From Vigna angularis (taxonomy: Eukaryota; Streptophyta; Magnoliopsida; Fabales; Fabaceae), in assembly GCF_016808095.1 (NCBI RefSeq), contig NC_068975.1:27455501-27519500 (forward strand): a DNA stretch of 64,000 nt. The letters are read 5' to 3'. A program made the translations under genes and the position numbers. The notes under the pieces were generated by a model that was not told the origin of the DNA, made no database searches, and was given only the letters and a program-made list of their open reading frames with translations. Positions 48,994 through 59,757 of the stretch are shown in pieces. Position 1 is the first letter of the stretch; each line of letters opens with the position of its first letter.

Positions 48994-49873
48994 ATAGGGT
49001 TAAATATGTTTTTAGTCCTTAAACTATCACCCGATTTTGGGTTTAGTCTCTATTCGAAAGTTTTGTTTCTTTTAGTTTTGAAACTCTTATTTTTAATCCT
49101 TAAAATTGAATGGCGTTAAATTTTCTTTGATGTGGCAAACGGCGAGCCATGTGTTATGTCACCTTCCCTGATTACTTTTAATTGACGTGGCAGTAAAGGT
49201 GTGGTGGTCGGTCGGCCTGATGGGTGGTCGGCCACTCGGCATCTACTCCAACGAACCGTTCTACCTCACTTTCCATTGTCTTACCGTTCAGTTTCTCCTC
49301 TAGTGCATCGTTCTGCCTGAGTCACTCTTTTGTCTTTCGCTTACCGCTCAATCTTTTACTCACCTCTCGGTCTTACACCCATACACTTAACCGTTCGGTC
49401 CTGCACATAAACACACACTTAACCGCTCGGTCCTGCACATAAACACACACTTAACCATTCGGTACTGCACACCTACACACTTAACCGTTCGGTTCTGCTC
49501 AGAAACATACAATTAACTGTTCGGTCGTGCACACTCACACACTTAACCATTTGGTTCTTCGTGTTCACACCACTAATCATTCGGTCCTGCACACCAGACC
49601 GATCACCAGACCAAGTGGCCGACCGACCACCAGACCGAGTGACCGACCGAGTGGTCAGCCGACCACCAGACCTTTACTACCACATCACATAGTAGTCAGG
49701 GAAGGTAGCATCAGACGTGGGCTTGCCGTTTGCCACATCACTCAAAAGTTAACGTCGTTTAATTTTAAGGACCAATTATAAGAGTTTCAAAACTAAGAGG
49801 ACTAAAATGAACAAAACTTTCGAATAGAGACTAAACCCAAAATCGCTTTATAGTTAAAGGACTAAACCCTAAT
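48994..49873. mobile_element. Foldback element with about 250-bp terminal inverted repeats, 880 bp
   Basis: The left arm (ATAGGGTTAAATATGTTTTT, TTAGTCCTTAAACTATCACC, GATTTTGGGTTTAGTCTCT) is matched in inverse order by the right arm. The match extends inward past GTTTTGAAACTCTTAT, GATGTGGCAAACGGC, CTACCTTCCCTGA and GGTGGTCGG. The right arm lacks AAATATGTTT near its tip. The loop holds the 32-bp array annotated separately. There is no transposase. The terminal motif and GTTCGGTC core are shared with the element at 20259-20746, so the two are related. Long arms would suit a Mutator-like non-autonomous element, but no 9-bp duplication could be confirmed. Confidence 0.82.
49384..49600. repeat. 32-bp minisatellite, about 7 copies
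   Basis: Seven units of CACTTAACCGTTCGGTCCTG followed by CACATAAACA begin at about 49386, 49418, 49450, 49480, 49512, 49542 and 49572, spaced 30 to 32 bases apart. Divergence increases to the right. The array fills the loop of the foldback element and is followed by a short GACCGAGTGACCGACCGA run. Confidence 0.9.
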
Positions 49874-50943
49874 ATATGTTGGGATGGATTTTAGCTTTTG
49901 TTCATTGTTTAAACGACTAATGAAGTGAAATAAACAAATTTTTACTTATTCTTGTGTTGCTATTAATTAAAAAATATATTAAGTTCGTATACTTACACAA
50001 TATTCAGTAATTATTCCCTATACACTTGTATATTTGAGTTTCTACTTTACAATTTGCACATTAGAAAATAAAATAAAATAAAAAATTATTTTACGTGTAT
50101 GAACGAAAAATATAAGAATTGTTCATAAAGACCAAATATACGATTATTTTAAAAGAAATAACAAAAATCGTCAGAAAATTAACCAATTGCAATATTTATA
50201 ATTATCTTTTACAAAAGTAAAAGAAAAAAAGTGATAAAATAAAAATGTGGAAACTAATGTTTCAGGTGTCTTACAAGACCTCTTAAATTATATTATATTA
50301 TATTATCTAATATTACAACAACTCTTTATGTTTATGCGGTTAAAAACATTATATTAAAATTTTTAATTATGATTTTTGATCAAACAGGACAAAAAAAATT
50401 GAACAATGCAGTAATGGATAAAAGTCATACAGTGTAAATGAATTCCTTAAAAATGATTTTTAACTTACAACTAAATTTATTTGTTTATTTTATTTTTTAT
50501 AAGAAGAAAAAGTAGCTCAAGCGCAAAAGGGAAAATAATAATATTTTATGTTGTTCATATTTTATTAAATTTACTTTTAAAACAGCAAAAAATAAAAAAT
50601 AAAAAATTCCATTATGTGTGGGGTTCTGTTCTTATAGTTACAGCTTAGTTATTAACTGGTACGCAACTACGCGGCTTTCACTTCCAACCTCACCCTAACA
50701 CCACTTCAGTTGATCACAGCCAATATTTACGTTTTTTACCCTAACCAATAGCAACTACAAAAAAAGACGCCCAATTTATAACCAACGGATTTTACCTTTC
50801 TCTCTCACAAAAACCCATAAGGCGTCTCTTTCCGCCGGAATCGCAACCGTTTGTTCTTTCTTGGCTCATCACCACCGTTCCGAAGTCCCAAGAAAGAATA
50901 GAGATGTTGTGGTAAGGAAGGTTCCAGAAAGAAAGAGAGAGGA
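49874..50943. other. Intergenic region and promoter flank of the C2 gene
   Basis: AT-rich up to about 50620, then GC-richer. TTTATAACC near 50776 could be a TATA-like element, and a pyrimidine-rich leader (CTTTCTCTCTCAC) follows. No gene is seen before the ATG at 50944. Confidence 0.5.
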
Positions 50944-51717
50944 ATGCCGATGCCGGCGAACACGCATCAAGTATTGGAGATCAACTTGATCTCCGCGCAG
51001 GGCTTGAAGCTGCCTTCGTCTCCTCGGCGAAAGCTCCAAACCTACGCCGTCACGTGGATCCACCCCGAAACGAAGCTCAGAACTCGCGTTGACAAGCTCG
51101 GTGGCCACAACCCTACCTGGAACGACAAGTTCCTCTTCCGCGTGTCACCGGAGTTTCTCGCCGGCGACACCTCCGGTATCTGCATTGCCATCTACGCCGT
51201 CGGAACCTTCCGCGACCACCTCGTCGGCACCCTGCGGTTCCTCATCAGCAACATTCTCCCCCGCGACGTCGACATGTCGACGCCGTGCTTCAGCGCCTTC
51301 CAGCTCCGGCGGCCGTCGGGGAGGTTCCATGGCGTGATGAACATTGGCGCCATGGTGATGGACGGGTCAGGCTTCCCCGCGTTGGAGAAGATTTGGGCGA
51401 TAGGGTACCGAGACCTGATGGGAGAGAACATACAGCAGCGGCCGAGAAAGACGGCGGAAGATAAATCGAAGGAAGAGGAAATGTTTTCGAGCGAATCTTG
51501 CGAGAATTCTTGCACGGAGGAGGGGGAAGGGGAGTCGTCGACGGCGTCGTCTTCTTCGTCGCCGAGAACGGTGACGTTGAGGGATTGGAACGGAGTGAGG
51601 GAATTGACGGGAAATAAAGGGTTGACAATGTCGGCTTCGGGATTCTTGTGCTGTTTGGTTAGTCAAGGGAGTGTTGACGAACAATTCAGTCCAACCAATA
51701 CCACTCTAGAAAGGTAA
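50944..51717 (+). CDS. C2-domain protein (SRC2/BAP-like), intronless
   Basis: A predicted calcium- or phospholipid-binding adaptor acting at membranes; the exact role is unknown. The single exon gives 257 residues. The C2 domain covers about 8-115: QVLEINLISAQGLKLPSSP, TYAVTWIHPETKLRTRVD, GGHNPTWNDKFLFRV and GTFRDHLVGTLRFLISN. Acidic residues in the calcium loops are only partly kept, so calcium dependence is uncertain. The second half is low-complexity: a Lys/Glu stretch (KTAEDKSKEEEMFSSESCEN), a Ser run (STASSSSSPR), and a short tail, DEQFSPTNTTLER. The GC content is well above the flanks, as in other real exons here. The ATG is preceded by a purine-rich leader. A second ATG two codons on (MPMP) is possible. 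Confidence 0.9.
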   Translation: MPMPANTHQVLEINLISAQGLKLPSSPRRKLQTYAVTWIHPETKLRTRVDKLGGHNPTWNDKFLFRVSPEFLAGDTSGICIAIYAVGTFRDHLVGTLRFLISNILPRDVDMSTPCFSAFQLRRPSGRFHGVMNIGAMVMDGSGFPALEKIWAIGYRDLMGENIQQRPRKTAEDKSKEEEMFSSESCENSCTEEGEGESSTASSSSSPRTVTLRDWNGVRELTGNKGLTMSASGFLCCLVSQGSVDEQFSPTNTTLER

Positions 51718-53674
51718 TCCAACCAAGAGCTCTACTCTGCTTTCTTTTCTTTCTTCCTTCCCCTGTCATTTTTCCTCTCCAATTCCCTTGTAGCTAGGAT
51801 CCTATACTTCTTTGTCAATTCCAAATTTCAAAATTACGTAAAATTTCCACGGAAAAAGGATACCCTTTATTCCTTTGTTAATTTCAATTTTTTTTATGTA
51901 AAGTTTTAAATCAATTTTCCTATCCTACCTGTTAAGCACGACATTGGTTTGTTTATATTTTCGTAACCAAGAAACGAGTACCGATTGGGCCTTGCACAAG
52001 GTAACCAGTGTCTGAACAAGTACAAATTAAAGGCCAACCAACGTCTTAACCAGTTTCATATTTTAAATAATAATAATAATATAAAAATTTGAAATAAAAT
52101 AATAATATCCATAAAAGTAGCATAAATTACAAAAAAATAAACCTGTCATAGCTCTTTTAAATTTGAATATTCCAATTAAGTTCATGACGACGTAAATTTA
52201 TTTTTTTTAACCGAAAAGAAAGGTAAAGTATTCAACTCATGAAAATTTTTGGTAACTTACATATACTAATGAGTATGATTTTGAAATGTTTGATGAGTTT
52301 TAAAATTATTGTTGTTAAATTCAAAATATTGTTATAACTTCTGTTTTATAATTAAATGATTGTTAACGTTTTATAACGACTATGTTCTGCATAATATGTT
52401 AACGTTTTATTACTGAAACTCACACCTTACTTCCTTCTCCATTTTCTCATCGTCAACATCGAATTTTCTTTCCTGTTTTCAGAGTTTTATTTAGCATAAC
52501 TTGGGAATATCTTGAGTAACTTTTCTCTCTCTTATCCTTCTTCTAGAATCCATACGCATGTGGTGATATGAGTTTAGATGGTGTTTTAGTTTTAAATTGA
52601 TTGTATGATGTTTTTTCATGGTTCGATTTTGATATTTTGAGAGTGATTACTGGATATTTTTGTTTCATTATTTCTTTTTCAAGAATTTAATCTCTTTTTA
52701 GTCTTCAATAAATTTCCAGCAACTTAAGTTGTTTTTTATTTTAATTTTTCTTTAAATTTTAAATTTATATGGATTGGTAGATTGAATATCTATCTCTACC
52801 TGTATGTAAAAATGTAATTTTGTGGATAATTAACTTTTTTGTGGGTGATTTAAAACCCTTGGTATATGATAGGATTGGTTTGAAATTTAAGTAAATTTTA
52901 TAATAAATAGAATCTTTTAATTGTTCGTTATAGTTTATAGTGATTATTTCACAATTTGGAATGTCAAGAGACGAAGTATTTTACATTGTATTTATATTTA
53001 CATTTGTGAGATAAATGAGTATGATTAATGAAGTCATTAATTATAGGAGATATAATTTTTTAACTTTTGAATCACCGATATTATAATTTATTTTAGTTTA
53101 AAAATTGATGGAGATTCCTATACTGAGTATATCAAAGAATTATCTTAATTATTTATCTTAATGAAAATGGATAATCTATTAATTTTAAATCTTAAATTGA
53201 ATGTTAATTTTTAATAATTCGAAAGTCACCAGTGACTTAAAATTGTATCAATATGTGAATTTTTATAATCAATATCTTGCGTAATATAATTGTGTTATGG
53301 AAAATGTAATATGATAACTTTGATTTTTATATTAAATTTAAAATACTATCTTACTATATTTTTGCATATATTATAATAATGGTAAGTATGTGTTAACGAG
53401 TACGCATATGTCGGTGTAAATAGTCATTTATTTATAGAAAATAATATGATGCTGTATGTCAAATAACAATATTTTAAAATGTTATTGGTGTGTGTATATA
53501 TTGTAATGATCATATATATTTAAGTTATTATGCATTCACTTGTTTTCTATTCAAATATTTATATGTATGCATATCATATATTTCGTGTTTAAGTTTGAAT
53601 AATCGTTTATATTTGTATATGTAGATATTTTATTTTCGATAACATTACACAATCGAATATTACGTTTAACTTAC
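51718..53674. other. AT-rich intergenic region
   Basis: No gene or clear repeat in about 2 kb. The first 100 bases are probably the 3' UTR of the C2 gene. Confidence 0.6.
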
Positions 53675-53682
53675 CTTCTCAC

Positions 53683-54255
53683 AAGGGATGGTAAAAAAAT
53701 CCGCGCCCGCGGATAAAATCCGCGACGGATAGTTGATACTCGCGGATATTTACTACTGGCAACTCGCAGGTAGCGGATATTTTAATACCCACTTATAAAC
53801 AGGTCGGGTGCGAGTATTATACTATCCGTATCCGTGGATACCCGCTACCCGCAAAAAATAAAAATAAAAATTTAATTTATATTTTATTAAGTTAAATTTA
53901 ATTAAAATTAATATTAATTTATATTTTACAAGATTAAATTTAATTAAAATTGAATTTAAATTTATATTTAATTTAATTTATATTATATTTTATATATTTT
54001 TTGTAATTCTATTTAAATTATTTTAATAATTTATTAAAATATATTTTTTTAAAATATTTGTGGGTATCTGTGGATATCCACGGGTATCCGCGGGTTTTAA
54101 AATACCCGCGGATATTTTTTAAGCGGGTATCCGCGCAGGTAGCGGATCGGGTAACGGGTGGATTTTTTTTTGTCGGGTAGTGGGTGGATTTTTTTTGTCG
54201 GGTCGGATTGCGGGTAGGCACTATCCATGTCCGACCCGACCCGTTGTCATCCCTA
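53683..54255. mobile_element. hAT-type MITE, 573 bp, with 8-bp target-site duplication
   Basis: The left end AAGGGATGGTAAA is the inverse of the right end (TAGGGATGACAAC on the opposite strand). Both are directly flanked by the identical 8-mer CTTCTCAC (53675-53682 and 54256-54263), the duplication length of the hAT superfamily. The arms are full of CCCGCGGATA, GCGGATACCCGC and CGGGTATCCGC motifs in both orientations, so the single strand can fold extensively. The centre is AT-rich. A short frame at 54018-54263 is only a reading of the repeat. Confidence 0.92.
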
Positions 54256-54604
54256 CTTCTCACGACATTCGTATAAAGAATAATTTTACTTTATCGTGGA
54301 TCGTCGGAAATGTTATTTCTTTTCATATTTGCTTTGTGTTTTAAGAAATAATATTCTTACGAGACCACAAACCATAGTTTCCATATCTAGTAAAAAAACA
54401 AGTTTTTAACGCGTGCTTCGGTTTCTTATATTTATTTATTCACACAGTAGAAATCGTCTCTTATACTTTTGTTTGAATTAGCTTATGAAAAATGAAAAAA
54501 TGAAAAAGAAAAAAGAAAGTGAGAAAAAAAAGTATAAGTGAAGTTGTTTAAATAAAGTAAAACTTTGAAAATAAGTTTAAAATTAAATAATTTTATTTGC
54601 TAGT

Positions 54605-57131
54605 TGTAACATCCCAAAATTATACAGTCATCAACTATATACTTAGAATAATCACATATATTAATAATTCAAAACAGTTTTAAACAAAGAGCACGACAAT
54701 AACGAAAGAGACCGAACGACCGTTAATGTACATAAATTAACGAACGTTCACAAAAGATAAGGACGAACGGTTTACAAAACAATGACCGAACGTCCAACTA
54801 TTTACAAACCACAAAAGAGCGCTCGCTCACAGCCGCTCGCTAATCTAACTAAAAACCGAACGCCTCTACTGTTCGGCCTTCACTTCCACTTCTACGAGAT
54901 TGGCGTCCTCCAAATTTTCTTCTTCCAGTGTTTCTTCCAGTAACGCCTCTCCATCTGCTCACATCCACACGGATGATCATTGCATAGACAAGACGAAGGT
55001 TCAAGGATGAACGACAACACAAGAAAGAGACACATGGTAAGCTTATTGAATTTAATTCAAACCAAAACATACATTTTATACATATCAATTCCAGCAAGTA
55101 AGTTCACAACATATACATTCAATTTATACACAATTTCATCCTGATACTAGACCGACTGCCCGGACTGTATGAATTCTGTGTAGCTACGACGTCCGTGCAC
55201 CCAGGTGGGATAGCTGTAATACTCGTCAGCCGCCACCTGAGGTTAGTCCGTTCTGTCCAAGTTACAGTTATGGACTAAGACCTCCTGCCATTCCCACGCA
55301 TGACATACTCCTCTCTACTTGAGAACGAGCACTCACGGAATATCAGGATGACCCGCCAGCTAAGCTTGCCACATTCATACTTTACAATCTCAATATCCAT
55401 TCAAGAGTCGTTCCACCCTGGAACGCTCGTTCAAAATCCGAAAATCACAATTTCAGTTCTCATAGTGTTCGCACATCTTAATTTATCCTCTTGAATACAT
55501 TTTCATTATATGTTCCACTTTCTTAAAAAGACGAACGTTCACTCCTCTTCATAACGAGGAAGAACGTCGAGGGCGAGACCGAGAAAGACTTCTTGAATTA
55601 GTTAAATGAACTAACTCTAGTACGATCGGGAAAAATACTTAGAATAATTTAAGTTCAATGACTCTGGAACGAATCCAATGGATAGATACCTCACCACTTG
55701 GTTGAACAAAATAAACCGAACACAATTTAATTCATGGAAACAACCGCCAGTCAATGACCGAGCGCGAAAGTAGGCGTTTAATAAATAATTTGGACGATCG
55801 TCACCGAAGACTTGGACGAACGTCACTAAATATATTGGACGAACGCTATTTAAATTTAGGACGAACACTTATGGGAATTCAGGACGAGCGCTATTCTCGC
55901 TCATTACAATTTACGGAAATGGACGAGCGTTCGGTCTGAGACCGAGCGCCACTTAGGACGAACGTTCAATAGATGACCGAGCACAATTTAGGACGAACGC
56001 TCAGTGTAAGACCGAGCGCTACTTAAGACGAACGCTTGGTATAATCCGAGCGCTATTAGGACGAACGCTCAAATAGCATTTCAAAAGGGGACGCTCGTTC
56101 TTAAGTCGAATCCTTTCCAAATGAAAGAAATCCTACTCTAAATCATTGACAGGGAAAACCGAACGGTAGAAGACCGTTCGATGACGAGCGCGCATTATCA
56201 AAGTAAGAACTATTATTTTGCCCAGATTTTTCATATGATTCATATCTTAAAATCTATCTCCACCATAAATCTCATACATTACAGAATTCATATTATCATT
56301 TTTCAGTTCATACTTTATACATCGTATCAAAATATCAAATTACATACTTTATAAGATTCTCATTAATCATTCATACCAAGCAACCATCAGCACACGAATC
56401 AACCAATGCATACCACGTTCATTCAGTGTAACAGCGATCGTTCATAACTAATACATCAGCATACAATTCATGCATACAATCCATACCGAACATGCATACA
56501 ACATACAGTATAAATTAAATCACAATAAGCTTCCCTTACCCGGATTCAGTAGCGAACGTCCTAAAGGGGTGGATCTTGACTCGTCTAAAAGGAGCTCTCT
56601 CAACGTTCTCTTAAGCTTTCCCACTAAACTAATCAAAAGAAAAAGAAGGGCTTAGCATACACCGTTGCATGCAACTGAAACAGTTTACAGAAACTCCAGG
56701 GACGATCGCCCAAGTGAAACTTACCAGAATTGGAAGTCGTTCGGTTCACTATAGAGCTCTCGGTGCAGGGAACGTTCCTATGGTGCTGAAACGTGAAAGG
56801 AGCAGAGAATGGTGAGTTACGGTAGAGAGAAGATGGAGATTCTAGAGAGAAGGCAGAGAATTTGAAAAACCAGAGTTTGGGGAAGAAGACGAAGTGTGCA
56901 GAAAAGTGGGGAAGAGTTTTTCTGAAAATTAATTTCTCTCCCCACTAAGGACGAACGTCCACTCGCTTGCTGCCACTTGGATTCCATTAAGGTTTTAGAA
57001 TGCTCCAACACGACACTTGGCAGTCGCATGCAGAGTGGGTGTGATGGCGTGTCAGTGGAGGTGCACGTGTGGCGAGGTGCATTTATGGAAGCACAGTGGT
57101 GACTCAGCACAGTAATAAATGGGACGTGACA
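54605..57131. mobile_element. Solo LTR, 2527 bp, with 5-bp target-site duplication
   Basis: The element starts TGTAACATCCC and ends GGGACGTGACA, giving TG...CA ends and an 11-base imperfect inverted repeat. Both sides carry CTAGT (54600-54604 and 57132-57136), the 5-bp duplication of LTR retrotransposon insertion. No gag or pol frame lies inside, and no second LTR follows, so this is best read as a solo LTR left by LTR-LTR recombination. The TGTAACATCCC start resembles chromovirus-type Ty3/gypsy LTRs. The inside contains an array of GACGAACGCTC/GACCGAGCGC motifs and a GC-richer 3' third. Its orientation is not fixed. Confidence 0.82.
55735..56090. repeat. Degenerate GACGAACG/GACCGAGCG minisatellite inside the solo LTR
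   Basis: TTAGGACGAACGCTC-type half-units alternate with GACCGAGCGCTACTT-type half-units roughly every 17 to 45 bases, for at least ten occurrences. The same core also appears further out at 54700-54790 and near 56550 and 56950. The CG-rich motif stands out against the AT-rich surroundings. Confidence 0.8.
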
Positions 57132-57136
57132 CTAGT

Positions 57137-57748
57137 CATATTATTTTTTATATTATTTGTTAATTATTTAGTATTGTTGTAGTAGAAAAATAGGAAAAAG
57201 AAAACATCCCTAAGTATTATGACCCACTATAATTAATTACGAATACTGATTATAAGTGCTATAGTAGTTTAACATTTTTTTCATTATTTGTGTAATCTAC
57301 GTTCCTGAAATCTAGGTTCCTACATGGTTTTCGTTCTTTTTTTTTCACTTTTTTTTCTTATTTTTTAACAATTTTCCATTTCCACTTATAAATTGATACA
57401 AATGTATTTCATACTTTCAACATAACTATAAATCATGTATTTGTATTGGGTGAGTTCAATTGAAGAATAAGAATTAATCTAAGTGAACTTAATTTGACAG
57501 AACACTTGCTAATGTCACAATTTAAAAAAGTTCATTGCATCTCAATAATAAGTCCATTTAAAAGTTAATCTATCAATAAAATTATCGATCAAGAGTACAG
57601 TTGACAATTGGTCTAAATTAGCAAATCAGTTTCATAATTATGATTAAGGTATGACTGGGTTATAATTAGGTTTGTGGTATGTAAAATTTCATTATAATTT
57701 CTAAAATAGGGGTCTAAGAAAGGTAGCTGGTGATTATTGGTTGTTGCA
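57137..57748. other. Intergenic gap between two retroelement remains
   Basis: AT-rich DNA with no gene or bounded repeat seen. Confidence 0.55.
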
Positions 57749-57925
57749 TTTAATACCTGAACATACTTTTTTACTTAAGCGTTAAAGTATTTTTTGCACA
57801 TATCATCCGAGCGAATCTAGACAAACGAAAGATTTATATTATCGAACAAATTAAAGATAACCACAAGCACACTGGAGAGAAGGAAACGAAGGACTAAATT
57901 ATCTTGGAATTGTTGGTACTCGATC
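57749..57925 (+). mobile_element. LTR fragment, left copy
   Basis: This segment starts TTTAATACCTGAACATAC and ends near GGTACTCGATCG. It matches the segment at 59569-59757 in the same orientation over most of its length (AGACAAACGAAAGA against AGACAAACAAGAGA; ATTATCGAACAAA against ATTATTGAAAAAC). It is followed by TTTTAGCACCTATTGTGG, in the position of a decayed primer-binding region. Confidence 0.65.
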
Positions 57926-57986
57926 GGTCCCATAAAAACATTTTAGCACCTATTGTGGCCAAACAAATACTTTTTTAAACGCACAT

Positions 57987-59580
57987 GGTGACCATAAAGA
58001 ACATGAGAAACAACGTTATTTTAGAGGAGGATTTAGACGAATGGCAGATGGACCAGATAAAGAGGTACGAGGAGGAGTTGAGGGCATTGCATGTTGAAAA
58101 TGCAATTATTCGATAGGAATAGGGCACGAAGAACCATGTCCCTTCTACCTCAACCCAACTGGGTCTAACTAAACAACCACATAATGAATCACACCATACG
58201 GTTCAAGAGAAACCTGTCAGGGCGACCAAAGACCACAACCCTTCAGCGCGCATAGTAGACATGATCGGGGAACACCCGTTCACTCTAGGAGTCATGGACA
58301 CTCCTTTGTTGGACAATTGGAGGGTGCCCGTGTTTGAAAAATATGATAGGTCTACCATCAAGATGAACATGTAAGAATGTTCATAACACTGATGGCGTTG
58401 TACACAATGAGCGATGTCATCTAGTGTCAAATTTTTCCTACCTCACTAAAGGGAAAAATCCTAGTTTGGTTCTCATTGCTACAATGAATTCAATTAACGA
58501 GTCCCTTCAAGCCTTCATGGATCACTTTGGAAAGGTTGCATCGTAGATAAGGAACCTTAACCCTAAAGTGGTCATGCATCACATGATCACTACTACTTTA
58601 CAGCTTGGGTTGTTCGCGGATAGTTTATGCATGCAACCAATGGAGAGTTTGGATGAACTTAGATCGCAATCGGCTAAGTTCATGCAAGTTGAACAAATTA
58701 GGGACTTTAGAAAGCATATGCGAGCGAAATCTACACTAGTGACAAGAAAGGAACAAACAAGAAATCGTTTAGAAGGAACCAAGATTTGATATCCAAGGAG
58801 CAGGGTAAGGGTCCACACTTTCATCAATATACTCAGTTGAACGCACTACACACAAAGATCTTGAAAGACGCTCTTAACGTAGATCTTATGCCCGTACCAA
58901 TGAAAAAGTCAACTCTTCCAGACACGGATGGTAACCAACATTATCAATATTATTGTAACCTCAAACACACCACTGAGGAATGTGCCACCCTAAGGGATAA
59001 AATTAAAGAATTGATCTAGGTAAGACATTTGAAAACCTTTGTCAAGATCGAGCGGTCTGAGAGAGAGGTTCGCCTCGTAGACGCAACCCACCCCATAGTC
59101 CTCGAAGGGTAGCTCCCAGACCCGATTAGTGGAGAGAGAAATCTCAACATCAGAGTCAAGGTAGAAGCCAAAGTAAATATCACCCAAATGAGAGTTGTGA
59201 TCAATAGAGAGGCGTGATCAATAGAGAGGCGTGATCAATAGAGAGGTGTGATCAATACAATATCTGGAGGAATTGCTATAAGAGAATCGTTAACAACCGC
59301 TTGGAAGAGGCACATTCGGTCGCTCAAAACAATACATTTGATTGAGAAAAGGGCCAGGCCCTCGATGAACCTCACAAACAAAGACTTCAAAGCTCATAAT
59401 CCCGATCAGGAGAATCATATGGTGATAACGGTCAAGATTGTTAACTACGGTATCAGGAAAGTGTATGTTGACCAAGGCAGTTCGGTCAACATCTCTTATT
59501 GGAAAACATTTCAAAAAATGGGTATATCTAAATACCTCATCGTGTCTTATAACCAACAAATTATCGAATTTAATACCTGA
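57987..59580 (+). pseudogene. Decayed Ty3/gypsy gag and protease remnant
   Basis: Fragments in several frames follow the order of a Ty3/gypsy polyprotein. First comes a gag start region with GEHPFTLGVMDTPLLDNWRV, then HHMITTTLQLGLFADSLCMQ and LDELRSQSAKFMQVEQIRDF. Next is a gag tail with YCNLKHTTEECATLRDKIKE, where the usual zinc-knuckle-like Cys/His pattern is partly kept. The start of an aspartic protease follows (NTISGGIA; VDQGSSVNI in place of the usual GSS active-site context). Stop codons and frameshifts break it near 58115, 58370-58560, 58790 and 59020. Reverse transcriptase, RNase H and integrase are absent. It lies between two LTR fragments, so most of the internal region was lost. 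Confidence 0.8.
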
Positions 59581-59757
59581 GTGTTTAAACTATTTTTAAC
59601 TTAAACATTGAAATACTTTTTCTAAGTGTCATCTGAACTATTCTAGACAAACAAGAGACTTATATTATTGAAAAACTAAAAATGATTACAAACAAATTAT
59701 AAAAAAGAAAGAAAAAAATAAATTATTTTTAAATTGTTAATAATCGATCATTTAGAA
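59569..59757 (+). mobile_element. LTR fragment, right copy
   Basis: This is a direct repeat of 57749-57925, starting with the identical 12-mer TTTAATACCTGA and ending near ATAATCGATCATTT. It directly abuts the protease fragment, so the internal region was cut from within pol to the LTR. It has diverged from the left copy by many substitutions, indicating an old insertion. Confidence 0.65.

Noticed and set aside
49384..49600. Regular 32-bp array considered as a CRISPR-like array
   Set aside because: There are no unique spacers between conserved repeats. The whole unit is repeated, in a plant nuclear context and inside a transposon loop.
49224..49781. Plus-strand frames rich in Thr/Arg/Pro within the foldback element
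   Set aside because: They are readings of the minisatellite and GACCGA repeats, with no conserved domain.
54018..54263. 81-codon frame in the hAT-type MITE
   Set aside because: It spans the CCCGCGGATA repeats and the right terminus, so it is repeat-derived and not a gene.
54605..57329. LTR ending at CCTACA near 57325 instead of 57131
   Set aside because: The five bases after that point (TGGTT) do not match the left flank CTAGT, whereas the end at 57131 gives an exact 5-bp duplication and inverse-matching tips.
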